Source of the DNA: Bdellovibrio bacteriovorus HD100 | GTDB lineage: Bacteria; Bdellovibrionota; Bdellovibrionia; Bdellovibrionales; Bdellovibrionaceae | Reading direction: 5' to 3' | DNA length: 64,000 nt | Assembly (NCBI RefSeq): GCF_000196175.1 | Contig: NC_005363.1 | Location: forward strand, 2,170,001-2,234,000 | Notes under the pieces: generated by a model | Seen by the model: the letters and a program-made list of their open reading frames with translations, nothing else | Told to the model about the DNA's origin: nothing | Databases searched by the model: none | Shown here: positions 53,247 to 61,964 of the stretch, piece after piece | Numbering within the stretch: the stretch's first letter is position 1 | Layout of the letters: every line of letters begins with the position of its first letter | Translations under genes and position numbers: made by a program

Positions 53247-55334
53247 CTATGCAATGCCGGCTAGGGCCGCAGGGCCGTGCTCACGCAACAGCTCTGCCTT
53301 CAGACCCTGGTTTTCAACGTAGGAAAGTCTTGGATCTTTTCTTAGAACCTCGAAAGCGGCTTCACGGGCTTCCTGTAAAATCGCCATATCCCGCACCAGG
53401 TTCGCAAGCTTAAACCCGGAAAGACCCGACTGTTTGGTCCCCATGAATTCACCAGGGCCGCGCATTTCAAGATCGAATTCGGCGATCTTGAATCCGTCGG
53501 TGGTTTTTTCCATCATCTCAGTGCGGGCTTTGCCTTCTTCGGAAACGGCGTAACCCATGATCAGAATACAGAAGCTTTTATGCTCGCCCCGTCCCACCCG
53601 GCCGCGCAACTGGTGCAGCTGCGAAAGCCCAAAGCGTTCGGCGTGTTCGATGATCATGATATTGGCATTGGGCACGTCGACGCCGACTTCAATGACGGTG
53701 GTTGAGACCAGCACTTGAATTTCATTTTTACGGAACTGATCCATGACCTGATCTTTTTCGTCAGGCTTCATCTTCCCGTGTAACAGACCGATCTTCAGCT
53801 GCGGATAAAGCTCTTTCAGCTTTTCGTATTCTGACACTGCATCTTTCAAATCAATCTTTTCGCTTTCCTCCACCAGAGGATACACGATATAGGCCTGACG
53901 GCCTTTTTGGATTTGCTCCAGCATGAACTGCAGGGCTTGAGGGCGCTTGCTTTCAAAGGTCGCGCGCGTCTGAATAGGACTGCGGCCCGCCGGCATTTCA
54001 TCAATAATGGAAACGTCCAAGTCCCCATACACGGTCATCGCCAGCGTTCTGGGAATGGGTGTCGCGGTCATCACCAGGAAGTGCGGCGAGTTGCCTTTGT
54101 TTTTCAAAACCCCGCGTTGTTCAACCCCGAACCTGTGTTGTTCGTCGATAATCACAAGGCCCAGATTCGCGAATTGCACTTCGTCTTCAATCAATGCATG
54201 GGTGCCGATGATCAAATCAATTTCCCCCGCACCCAGGGCCGCCAGCAGCTGCTTTCGCTCCGAGGCTTTGGATTTACCCACCAGCAATCCCAGACGGATG
54301 CCCAACGGCTCTAAGACCTTTCGGGCGTTTTTGAAATGCTGTTCGGCTAAAATTTCAGTCGGCGCCATCAAACAGGATTGGTAGCCGCTTTCGGCGGCAT
54401 AGATGGCAGCCATAAAGCTCACAAGCGTCTTTCCGCTTCCCACGTCCCCCTGAACCATTCGGTGCATGGGATGACCTTTTTCCAGATCCGCTTTGATTTC
54501 GGTGAAGACGCGCTTTTGTGCACCTGTCATTTCAAATGGCAATGACTGAAGCAAAGCCCGCATCTTTTCACCGGAGTTTCTGATTTGCGGAGCCCCTTCT
54601 TTTTGGAAGCCCGCTTTTTTGGAAGCCAGATAAAGCTCCAGCCAGAAGAACTCATCAAAGATGATGCGTTTTTGAGCTGCTGTTTTAAACTCGGAATATT
54701 GCTTGGCCTTATTGGGATCCGGGAAGTGGATGTCCTTCAGGGCGTCTTTGCGCGGGATCAGGTTGTACTTTTCACGCATCCACTTCGGGAACGCCTCTTC
54801 CGGCCATTCTTCGATTTGCGCAAAGGCCGAACGCACCAGCTTCATGATCTTGGCTGTGGCAAGGCCTTCAATTTCAGTGTACAGCGGAATCAGCGCATCC
54901 TGGGTTTCTTCGTCAGGTTCCACATCCTTGATGTCAGGATGATGGAATTCCAAACGGCCGCGGTATTCGGTGACTTTTCCCACCACACGAACTTCGGTGA
55001 AGGGCTTAAAACGTTCAAAGTAACCTTTGTAAGGCACACGGAAGTACTTGCAGTGAATCTGACCGGAAGCATCCCTGACCAGAACGTCATACATCTTGCG
55101 CGCCGAGCGCCCCATGTTCACGCTGTGAACGGCAACGACCGTGGCCTTGATGCTGACAATGTCATCCGGGCGCAGGCTTGAAATGTTTCTGGCCGCGCGC
55201 TGATCCTCGTAGGCTCTTGGATAGAATTCAAAAAGGTCCCCCAAGGTTTTTAAACCTTTACGGGAAAACAGATCCCCCAACTTGGGACCCACACCTTTTA
55301 GAAACTGAATTTGCGTATCCAGACGAAGAGCCAT
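53247..55334 (-). CDS. recG: ATP-dependent DNA helicase RecG
   Basis: A 695-residue helicase (a start six codons earlier is possible). The N-terminal wedge/OB domain begins IQFLKGVGPKLGDLFSRKGL, a RecG hallmark. Helicase motifs: RMVQGDVGSGKTLVSFMAA (Walker A), IIDEQHRFGVEQR (DEQH), VMTATPIPRTLAMT, STTVIEVGVDVPNA and QLRGRVGRG; the TRG-type C-terminus is present. RecG remodels stalled replication forks and Holliday junctions. Confidence 0.95.
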   Translation of the reverse strand: MALRLDTQIQFLKGVGPKLGDLFSRKGLKTLGDLFEFYPRAYEDQRAARNISSLRPDDIVSIKATVVAVHSVNMGRSARKMYDVLVRDASGQIHCKYFRVPYKGYFERFKPFTEVRVVGKVTEYRGRLEFHHPDIKDVEPDEETQDALIPLYTEIEGLATAKIMKLVRSAFAQIEEWPEEAFPKWMREKYNLIPRKDALKDIHFPDPNKAKQYSEFKTAAQKRIIFDEFFWLELYLASKKAGFQKEGAPQIRNSGEKMRALLQSLPFEMTGAQKRVFTEIKADLEKGHPMHRMVQGDVGSGKTLVSFMAAIYAAESGYQSCLMAPTEILAEQHFKNARKVLEPLGIRLGLLVGKSKASERKQLLAALGAGEIDLIIGTHALIEDEVQFANLGLVIIDEQHRFGVEQRGVLKNKGNSPHFLVMTATPIPRTLAMTVYGDLDVSIIDEMPAGRSPIQTRATFESKRPQALQFMLEQIQKGRQAYIVYPLVEESEKIDLKDAVSEYEKLKELYPQLKIGLLHGKMKPDEKDQVMDQFRKNEIQVLVSTTVIEVGVDVPNANIMIIEHAERFGLSQLHQLRGRVGRGEHKSFCILIMGYAVSEEGKARTEMMEKTTDGFKIAEFDLEMRGPGEFMGTKQSGLSGFKLANLVRDMAILQEAREAAFEVLRKDPRLSYVENQGLKAELLREHGPAALAGIA

Positions 55335-55576
55335 GCAGGGATTATGAACCATTCACCGGGATTTCGGCAACTGCCGAACCCCCGGCAACGCAGCCTGCCG
55401 GGAACCCGGCGGGAGCTGTTTCACCTCGTGCCCCGGAGCGCGAGTTTCACTATTGCTCGTCCCGCATTGAAACGTTGTGAGGGGCATTCGCCCCTCTGAC
55501 TCTAGACCAAGGACCGAGGTGTTTGTTTATTGCGGATTTAGTTCCTTCAAATCCCCTTCCGTGGCAGAATTTTCCT
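55335..55576 (+). other. structured intergenic leader of the HD-GYP gene
   Basis: This 240-base stretch between recG and the HD-GYP gene holds no gene but several hairpins: CCCGGCA/TGCCGGG (55381-55402), the alternative GCCGGG-AA-CCCGGC (55397-55410), and GAGGGGC-ATTC-GCCCCTC (55479-55496) without a T-run. The leader is long enough to be regulatory. It does not match the GEMM c-di-GMP riboswitch core. Confidence 0.45.
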
Positions 55577-56521
55577 ATGGATTCCACGACTTACTTCCGC
55601 ATTCGTCTGAGCACAATTCGCCCTGATAAAGTCACCAGTTTTGACATTTACATCCTTGTGGATGGTAAACATATTCTTTACTTACGTGCGGGTGACAAGC
55701 TGGCTTCCGGTAAAATCAAAACTTTGCACGGACGTGACACGGGCGATTCCTTCTTCGTGCGCATAGAAGACAAACAGACTTATCGCGACTGGGTGAAGGA
55801 AGAAATGAACTCGGACCTTCTGAACCCGTTTGATAAAGCCAAGATCCTGCGGGAATCCTCGGTTGCGTTGATGGAAGATCTCTTTGAAAATCCGGATGTG
55901 AACAAGGCGCTGGATGAATCCCGCCCGATTATCACCGATTTCATTGACCTGATGGAAAACGCACCGGAAGCCATGGGCTTTATGATCTCGTTGTCCGGAC
56001 ATGACTTCTATACCTACAATCATTCTTTGGACGTCAGCATTTATTCTTTGGGTTTGGGTAAAGCTCTTGGCTATGATGCAAAAACTTTGGAAGAGTTGGG
56101 TGTAGGTGCCCTTTTCCACGATATTGGTAAACGCAGCGTCAGTCTGGACATCCTTTGCAAAAAAGGCGGCTTAACAGATGCCGAGTGGGAGCAAATGAAA
56201 ATGCACCCGCAGTACGGTTTGGTTATCATGAACAACCACCCGAACATCAGTGATGCAATCAAGGCCGCCTGTTTTGAGCACCACGAATCCTGGGCTGGGA
56301 ACGGTTATCCTCAGCAACTGGTGGCGGAAGAAATCCACCCGTTTGCAAGGATCGTCGCCATCACCGACACCTATGACGCCATGACCACACAAAGATCCTA
56401 CAACGTGCCGATGACACCGATGGATGCTGTCGCCATGATGAAGGAAAAACTGGCCGGTCGTTATGATCCCGACATGCTGAAAGCCATGTATTCAGTACTT
56501 TTCAAAATAAAGGTCGCTTAG
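55577..56521 (+). CDS. HD-GYP c-di-GMP phosphodiesterase
   Basis: A 314-residue protein from ATG 55577. The N-terminal 125 or so residues form a small regulatory domain. The HD-GYP catalytic domain is complete: FHDIGK (His181-Asp182), HHE (235-237), GNGYP (241-245) and ITDTYDAMT (Asp264). These residues bind the bi- or trinuclear metal centre that hydrolyses c-di-GMP to pGpG or GMP. No membrane segment, so cytoplasmic. The next gene starts directly after its stop. Confidence 0.92.
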   Translation: MDSTTYFRIRLSTIRPDKVTSFDIYILVDGKHILYLRAGDKLASGKIKTLHGRDTGDSFFVRIEDKQTYRDWVKEEMNSDLLNPFDKAKILRESSVALMEDLFENPDVNKALDESRPIITDFIDLMENAPEAMGFMISLSGHDFYTYNHSLDVSIYSLGLGKALGYDAKTLEELGVGALFHDIGKRSVSLDILCKKGGLTDAEWEQMKMHPQYGLVIMNNHPNISDAIKAACFEHHESWAGNGYPQQLVAEEIHPFARIVAITDTYDAMTTQRSYNVPMTPMDAVAMMKEKLAGRYDPDMLKAMYSVLFKIKVA

Positions 56522-56899
56522 ATGAAGCTCGTTTTACATTCCCTGGTTCTTATTGCCTGCGTCCCGCTGATTGCCATTGCCCTTGAACCCACGAATCCCG
56601 CTGGCTTTTGTGAACGCTTCATCGGCGAAAAAGAAATCAACGAATGCCACGAGCGCACCAAATCCGAAAACGTCGACTGGTATGCCGCGACGGTCTGCCA
56701 CCTGCAACAAGACGACAAAGCCTTCTGGGCATGCTGGGACAGCATCCAAGGGCAAACCTACAACCCGGCTGAGCTTTCTAAATGTGGAGAGAACACCGAA
56801 GCCAGCGACACCCAACGCCAAAGCTGTATTGATGCCGCCCGTGGGGGTCGTAAGCCTGCGTCCGTGGCTCCGTTTCAGCCTTTAAAACTTAAAAAATAG
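56522..56899 (+). CDS. small Cys-rich exported protein
   Basis: A 125-residue protein whose ATG follows the HD-GYP stop with no gap. Signal peptide about 1-20. The mature part has six cysteines (CERF, CHER, VCHLQQ, FWACWDS, KCGEN, SCIDAA), probably forming disulfides, and a basic C-terminal tail. No family recognised. It is the last gene of a two-gene operon with the HD-GYP enzyme, followed by a strong terminator. Confidence 0.7.
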   Translation: MKLVLHSLVLIACVPLIAIALEPTNPAGFCERFIGEKEINECHERTKSENVDWYAATVCHLQQDDKAFWACWDSIQGQTYNPAELSKCGENTEASDTQRQSCIDAARGGRKPASVAPFQPLKLKK

Positions 56900-56912
56900 G
56901 ACCCCACATTCT

Positions 56913-56948
56913 GGGGCTGTCGAAAAAACTGACAGCCCCTTGTATTTT
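56913..56948 (+). terminator. terminator of the HD-GYP operon
   Basis: Perfect 9-bp stem GGGGCTGTC/GACAGCCCC with a GAAAAAACT loop, followed by TTGTATTTT. It begins 14 nt after the stop at 56899. Confidence 0.85.
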
Positions 56949-57009
56949 ATTCTTCGGCACTGAATCAAATCCCCCGTCTTCAGCAAAATTTGATAGAACC
57001 TTTGCCACT

Positions 57010-57741
57010 ATGAAAAAGCACTTCGTTTTCTTGGCAATTTTGGGACTTTCTTTGGTGGGCTGCAGCTACCCAATGGAAGAATTGGGTCTGTTCAAAACCG
57101 GCGGTCTTGAGGTTAAAGGTTTCAGCAAATTCCAAAACGAAAAAGTCAGCTTCGATGTGGTTAAATCCACCGCCCTAAGCACATGCCTTGAGTGCCACAC
57201 TTCCGGTGGTCGCAGCATGAACACGGCCGAAAAGGTACTGGCGCAAAAAGATGCTATTTTGGGTGCGATCAACAAAGGCTCTATGCCGCCTCGTTCAGCG
57301 GGTTACAAGCCGCTGACAGCCTGTGAAAAACAAATCCTTGAAACCTGGATCGACGATCAGGTGCGCAGCCGTTCTGACGTTCAGAAGGTCGGCGAACTTT
57401 CCAACTGTGGTGATGCCGAAGCTCCAGTTCAGAAACCTGAAACAGATCTGGCGACGCTGGAATTAAGTTTTGAAAACCTGAAAAAAGAAATCCTGGGTCC
57501 GAAGTGCATGGTCTGCCATAGCACTGAGACCGCAAAACGCACGATCCTTGAAACGGTAGCGGACCTTCACAAGCATAAGCTACTGGCGGCTACAGCCGAA
57601 GAAAGTGTCTTGTATCAAGTGACGGTGCCGGGGATGAATAAACGCTTCATGCCTCCGCAAAGAGGCAACACGATGCTGGCTCCGCTAACGGAGGCTGAGC
57701 TGAGTTACCTGAAAAGATGGATTGAGGCTGGGGCGAATTAA
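57010..57741 (+). CDS. di-heme c-type cytochrome lipoprotein
   Basis: A 243-residue lipoprotein (lipobox LVGC, Cys18) with two c-type heme sites: C59-LE-CH63 and C166-MV-CH170. Each is followed by a matching Met-Pro-Pro motif (Met92 in GSMPPR and Met213 in RFMPPQ), probably the sixth ligand, so the protein is a tandem duplication of a cytochrome domain of the PSCyt type. It would carry electrons at the periplasmic face of a membrane; partners are not evident. Confidence 0.88.
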   Translation: MKKHFVFLAILGLSLVGCSYPMEELGLFKTGGLEVKGFSKFQNEKVSFDVVKSTALSTCLECHTSGGRSMNTAEKVLAQKDAILGAINKGSMPPRSAGYKPLTACEKQILETWIDDQVRSRSDVQKVGELSNCGDAEAPVQKPETDLATLELSFENLKKEILGPKCMVCHSTETAKRTILETVADLHKHKLLAATAEESVLYQVTVPGMNKRFMPPQRGNTMLAPLTEAELSYLKRWIEAGAN

Positions 57742-57754
57742 TCGCCTCCAGGCT

Positions 57755-57775
57755 CCACCCGGCGGGTTGGTTTTT
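57755..57775 (+). terminator. terminator after the di-heme cytochrome gene
   Basis: CCACCC-GGC-GGGTTGG (one bulged T) followed by five T residues, 13 nt after the stop. Confidence 0.6.
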
Positions 57776-57807
57776 CGGCCGCCTCTTGAACTCCTGCCCG
57801 GTTCCTC

Positions 57808-57831
57808 CTAAAAGTACGAAATTACTTTTAG
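57808..57831 (+). promoter_or_regulatory. perfect 9-bp inverted repeat ahead of the U32 gene
   Basis: CTAAAAGTA-CGAAAT-TACTTTTAG, a perfect palindrome that ends 3 nt before the GGAG of the U32 gene. It could be a repressor operator or an RNA hairpin masking the ribosome-binding site. Confidence 0.6.
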
Positions 57832-57846
57832 TGATGGAGAACAAAG

Positions 57847-59106
57847 ATGAGTCCCGAACTCTTGATGCCGGCAGGCTCCCTGGAAAAACTTAAATACGCT
57901 TACCGCTATGGCGCCGATGCCGTCTATGTTGGCGTCCCCCTTTTCAGTCTGCGCGCCCGCGAAAACGAAATGACCATCGAAGACCTTCAGGCAGGAATTG
58001 CCTTTGCGCGCGAACACGGCAAGCAGATCTACGTCACGGCCAACATCTTTGCCCGCAATCTAAAACTCAAATCCTTCCGTGAAAACTTTAAAAAATGGGT
58101 GGACCTGAAGCCCGACGCCTTCATCATGAGTGATCCAGGCTTGATGATGATCGCCAAGGAAGTCGACCCAAACGTCAATATCCACCTGAGCGTGCAATCC
58201 AACTGCATGAACTGGCAAAGCGTGAAATTCTGGCAGCAACAAGGCGCCACACGCATTATCCTCAGTCGCGAGCTGCGCTTGGAAGAAATCCGAGAGATTC
58301 ACGAACGTGTTCCTGGCATCGAACTTGAGGCCTTCGTGCACGGATCCATTTGCATTGCTTACTCCGGCCGCTGCCTGTTGTCCCACTACATGAGCTATCG
58401 CGATGCCAATCAAGGGGTCTGCGACAACAGTTGCCGCTACGGCTATAACATTCACAAGGCCGAAGGCAGTAAAGACGACGAATTCTATCTGGAGGACCTG
58501 CGCGACAAGGGGCAATTCTATCAAATTGACGAAGACGAACACGGCACCTATATCATGAACGCGAAGGACCTTTGTGTCATTGAGCACCTGAAAGAGCTGC
58601 GCGATGCGGGGATCTGCTCATTCAAAGTGGAAGGACGCACTAAATCTCTTTATTACGCTTCAATGATTTCCAGAGTTTACCGCAAGGCGATCGATGACAT
58701 GATGGCGGGACGTGAATTCGACCCAAATCTTTTGAAGGAACTGTCCAAGGTCCCGAATCGCGGCTATCACACGGGTTTTGTTACTGGCAATCTGAGCCAT
58801 AATTCCCAGGAGTACCGCCATTCGACCTCCCGCAACTTCACGCAAAGATTTGCAGGCGTCGTTTTAGGACAATCAGAAAATCCAGAATTTGTAAAAGTCG
58901 AAGCAAGACACCGTGTGCGCACGGGGGACACAGTCGAAGTCATTTCCCCCCAAGGAACACAAACAGCCACGGTCGGCCGTATTTTGAATTCAAACTACGA
59001 AGTCGTTCCGCAGGCAGGCGGCGGAGGCTTAACTTTCCATTTGGAACTTCCTGTCCCTGCTACTCCTGATTCTCTCATCAGCTTGATTGAATCTGGGGGG
59101 TTCTAA
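57847..59106 (+). CDS. U32 peptidase-family protein (TrhP/YegQ-like)
   Basis: A 419-residue cytoplasmic protein. The family signature runs from EAFVHGSICIAYSGRCLLS to DANQGVCDNSCRYGY and supplies cysteines for an iron-sulfur cluster. The N-terminal TIM-barrel part opens PELLMPAGSLEKLKYAYRYGADAVYVG. E. coli TrhP of this family hydroxylates uridine-34 of tRNAs using prephenate-derived chemistry; other U32 proteins act in ubiquinone or RNA modification. GGAG precedes the ATG, with a palindrome just upstream. Confidence 0.88.
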   Translation: MSPELLMPAGSLEKLKYAYRYGADAVYVGVPLFSLRARENEMTIEDLQAGIAFAREHGKQIYVTANIFARNLKLKSFRENFKKWVDLKPDAFIMSDPGLMMIAKEVDPNVNIHLSVQSNCMNWQSVKFWQQQGATRIILSRELRLEEIREIHERVPGIELEAFVHGSICIAYSGRCLLSHYMSYRDANQGVCDNSCRYGYNIHKAEGSKDDEFYLEDLRDKGQFYQIDEDEHGTYIMNAKDLCVIEHLKELRDAGICSFKVEGRTKSLYYASMISRVYRKAIDDMMAGREFDPNLLKELSKVPNRGYHTGFVTGNLSHNSQEYRHSTSRNFTQRFAGVVLGQSENPEFVKVEARHRVRTGDTVEVISPQGTQTATVGRILNSNYEVVPQAGGGGLTFHLELPVPATPDSLISLIESGGF

Positions 59107-59137
59107 GCCCCAGGAAACTTATTCCCGGCCGAAACGA

Positions 59138-59632
59138 CTACTCCAGCTCACCCAGCAGGAACTTCATCTGCTGATAGTCTTGAGCGGTGCCCAGAAGGCC
59201 TTGGGATTTGATAGTTGCGGTTTTCTTGATTTCAGAGGACTTGGGTGCCTTGGGTGTTGCCTTCTTCGCCTTGGGCACGGCAGAGGCCTTTACAGTCGTG
59301 GCAGGGTCCCACTTTTCAGAGATGGCGCCGCCAGCTAGCGCCGTCTTTTCTGCTGTGGACAGCAGTTCGGCTCCGGCCGAGATCAGAAGGAATCGGTACT
59401 TGATCTGCTCATTTTGATTCAACCAAAGCTCGGCACTGTGGCGCACGGATTTTTTCGTCGCCACAGTTTTAAGAGCAAACTTTTGCTGCACCCCGAAGCT
59501 GTCTGTCACTTCAAGATACAACGATTCCCCTGGCGCCAGACTCGCATCCAATAGCTCCACGTTGGTGATCAGTTTATCACCAACGGGCTGGGTTGAATCT
59601 AGAAACAAGGGGTTGTGCTTTTTCAATTCCAC
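59138..59632 (-). CDS. hypothetical protein coupled to ParA
   Basis: A 164-residue protein with no signal peptide. Residues about 15-105 look beta-rich; then comes a Lys/Ala/Pro-rich linker KASAVPKAKKATPKAPKS and a short C-terminal helix QDYQQMKFLLGELE. Basic linkers of this sort can contact DNA or the cell pole, but there is no ParB-like domain. Its ATG overlaps the end of the parA-like gene by 10 nt, so it is the likely partner of that ATPase. Confidence 0.65.
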   Translation of the reverse strand: MELKKHNPLFLDSTQPVGDKLITNVELLDASLAPGESLYLEVTDSFGVQQKFALKTVATKKSVRHSAELWLNQNEQIKYRFLLISAGAELLSTAEKTALAGGAISEKWDPATTVKASAVPKAKKATPKAPKSSEIKKTATIKSQGLLGTAQDYQQMKFLLGELE

Positions 59633-60372
59633 ATTTCCTGAGCAAGACTTGCCAAAGCAAGGCCCGCCGGGTTCTTCGGAGAGAAGTCATTCACTGGCAA
59701 ATGCTTGTGGTGAGCTTCTTCAACCGCGATGGATTCAGGAATAAAGTTGTTAAACACCGGGATGGAATAGTTGGTGCGAAGATCCTGGATGACCTTTTCC
59801 ACAATACGGCGGTTGCGGTACTTGGAGATGATGATCCCACGCACGTTGATGGTGTGACCAAGACCGTTCTTGATGCTTTTCAAAGTCTCAAGGATCAGAT
59901 CAATGCCCATCAACGAGAAGTACTCTGGACAGATCGGAATCACGATGTCCTTGGAGGCAATCAACGCATTCACGGTCAAAAGACCCAAAGACGGAGAACA
60001 GTCGATCACAACGATGTCGTATTCTTCTTTGATTTCTGCCAAGGCTCTTTTCAGGATGCTTTCACGGCCAAACTTCGTGGACATGGAGATTTCAATACCG
60101 CTCAGCATGATTTCAGACGGAATCACATCAATGCCGAAGGATTCAGAAAATACCACCGCGTCCTGCGCCTGCACTTCACCGGTGATAACGTCATAGATTG
60201 TGTCTTCGAAGTCTTCATCGCCAAAGATCGCGCGAGTGGCGGAAGATTGAGGGTCCAGGTCGACCAGAAGAACTTTTTTGCCTTCTTTCGCCCACTGAGA
60301 TGCCACGTTGATTGCGGTGGTGGTTTTTGCCACGCCACCTTTTTGATTGATGAATGATACGATGCTGCCCAT
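59623..60372 (-). CDS. ParA/Soj-family ATPase
   Basis: A 249-residue deviant Walker A ATPase: INQKGGVAKTTTAINVA (signature and catalytic lysines), VLLVDLDPQSSATRAIFG, and VVIDCSPSLGLLTVNAL. ParA proteins form dynamic gradients on nucleoid DNA to position chromosomes or protein clusters. No parB or parS is nearby; the downstream partner is a novel protein, so this ParA may position something other than a chromosome (inference). Confidence 0.92.
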   Translation of the reverse strand: MGSIVSFINQKGGVAKTTTAINVASQWAKEGKKVLLVDLDPQSSATRAIFGDEDFEDTIYDVITGEVQAQDAVVFSESFGIDVIPSEIMLSGIEISMSTKFGRESILKRALAEIKEEYDIVVIDCSPSLGLLTVNALIASKDIVIPICPEYFSLMGIDLILETLKSIKNGLGHTINVRGIIISKYRNRRIVEKVIQDLRTNYSIPVFNNFIPESIAVEEAHHKHLPVNDFSPKNPAGLALASLAQEMWN

Positions 60373-60469
60373 ACACGATTCCCTTCGTGGTAGATAAAAT
60401 TCAACACCTAAGTCTAGCTGTTTTATTTGGGCAATGTGAAGCGCGATTTCGATTTCACGACGCGGCTGC

Positions 60470-61282
60470 TTAACGATCCTTCAACAACAACTCGGAGGTC
60501 TTTTTGATCCAAGGAAGGTAAGCATCCACACGCGAGTAAACGGAATAGTCATAACACTTTGGCGAAAGCGGCGTTGCCGCTGTGTCACCCCGGCTGGTGA
60601 CCCCCATCAATTGAAGTTCGCCATTTTTCTCGATGTAAGCCGGGCCACCCGAGTCCCCACTGCACACACCTTTTTTCGCGGACTGATCGATCAGAATCTC
60701 ATTTTGTCCATACTGGGCCACACCGACTTTCAATTTTGTGGTGCGAAGAATTCCTGATCCTTTTTTTACCCCCAGAGTCCAACTCAGTCCATAACCGGCC
60801 ACCACAACTTCGGCGCCCGCCTTCAGGTCTTTGAAGTCGGCAAACAACGGTGCCGGAGCATAGCCGACCGGAAGATATTCACCCCTGATTCGGACCAGTG
60901 CGATGTCAGCCGTGTCATGCTTGCGGCCACGATTTCGTTCGTAGTCTTCATGACGGAGGGACTTAATGGCGTAGCGCGAATTGTGCGCATTCATTTTCTT
61001 GATGTCATCTGTAAAGAACACCAGCTGATGCATGGACCCTGGAATTACACAATGAGCCGCCGTCAAAATCAGATCTTTTGTGATCAAAGTTCCGGTGCAC
61101 AGCACACCAGTACCTTCATTATAAAGCCCCACCGTGGAGCGCATGATCCGGCTGCCTGGCTCAACTTTTTCCCCGCCCACGACGCCGAGAGAGTCATCCG
61201 CCAGCACTTCCGCGGTGTTCTGCTGCCCACAGGCCGCAAGCATCGTCACTGCCAATACAGTCAAAGAAAGTTTCTTCAGCAT
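60470..61282 (-). CDS. trypsin-like serine protease lipoprotein
   Basis: A 270-residue S1 protease from ATG 61282 (CGAGGTG upstream). Lipobox LAAC (Cys18). Short pro-segment, then VVGGEKVEPGS as the activation N-terminus. Catalytic triad His77 (TAAHC), Asp126 (DIALV) and Ser211 (GDSGGP), with cysteines bracketing His and Ser as in trypsins. Anchored by lipid at the envelope. Such proteases are numerous in Bdellovibrio; the target is unknown. Confidence 0.92.
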   Translation of the reverse strand: MLKKLSLTVLAVTMLAACGQQNTAEVLADDSLGVVGGEKVEPGSRIMRSTVGLYNEGTGVLCTGTLITKDLILTAAHCVIPGSMHQLVFFTDDIKKMNAHNSRYAIKSLRHEDYERNRGRKHDTADIALVRIRGEYLPVGYAPAPLFADFKDLKAGAEVVVAGYGLSWTLGVKKGSGILRTTKLKVGVAQYGQNEILIDQSAKKGVCSGDSGGPAYIEKNGELQLMGVTSRGDTAATPLSPKCYDYSVYSRVDAYLPWIKKTSELLLKDR

Positions 61283-61481
61283 CACACACCTCGCGGTTTT
61301 GGTACCCTGTTTTACCAGATTTTCAGAGGGAAAAGTGAAGAAATCCACAGAGTGACGTTTATTGTTTTTCGCCCAAAAGTTCACCAGCAAAAACGGCCAA
61401 ACTTTAGACACCGCCTGAAAGCTTTTCCAGAGGGGAAATGGTCATCAGAACGTCCCCAAAATCCTGTTATATTCAGCACCT

Positions 61482-61964
61482 ATGAAATCGCTTATTTTCT
61501 TTCTTGTTATGATCTCGTGTTCGGCATTTGCGGGCGATCGCATTCCTCAATGTTTCGATCGCAAAGACCGTATGGAATTTAACGAAAGTCAGGTACTGAC
61601 CTGGCGCGAGTTCATGGAAAACAAGTTCACCGCCCGCGCCTTTGTGGACGGCACCCTGGTGCGCCTGATGGAAGACCGTCAGGGCCATGTGCACTTTGAA
61701 GTGGACCTGGATGAAAACCTGAACACCGACGATGACCGCGTTGAGGTGATCTATAACGTGAAATACGGCAAACTTCCTGAATACCAACCTGGGGACCGTA
61801 TCATCGCCTGCGGTGACTTTGTCGTCGACAAATACTCTCCACACAAGGCCGTGATCCATTGGCTGCATATCAATCCGAAAAAAGGCGGTCCTCACGAGGA
61901 CGGCTTTATCGCCATCAACGGACAAGTGGCCGGCCTGACCAACACCAAAGGATCTAAAAAATGA
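61482..61964 (+). CDS. DUF3465-like exported protein
   Basis: A 160-residue protein with a signal peptide ending AFA. The mature region includes TARAFVDGTLVRLMEDRQG, HFEVDLDENLNT, GDRIIACGDFVVDKYSP and AVIHWLHINPKKGG, the pattern of DUF3465 (a small OB-like exported domain). Function unknown. It overlaps the next protease gene by 4 nt, so they form an operon. Confidence 0.72.
   Translation: MKSLIFFLVMISCSAFAGDRIPQCFDRKDRMEFNESQVLTWREFMENKFTARAFVDGTLVRLMEDRQGHVHFEVDLDENLNTDDDRVEVIYNVKYGKLPEYQPGDRIIACGDFVVDKYSPHKAVIHWLHINPKKGGPHEDGFIAINGQVAGLTNTKGSKK

Noticed and set aside
55381-55410. GEMM-I c-di-GMP riboswitch ahead of the HD-GYP gene
   Set aside because: ACGCAGCC superficially resembles the GEMM core ACGCAAAGCC, but the GNRA tetraloop, the receptor and the 3' pairing partner are absent.
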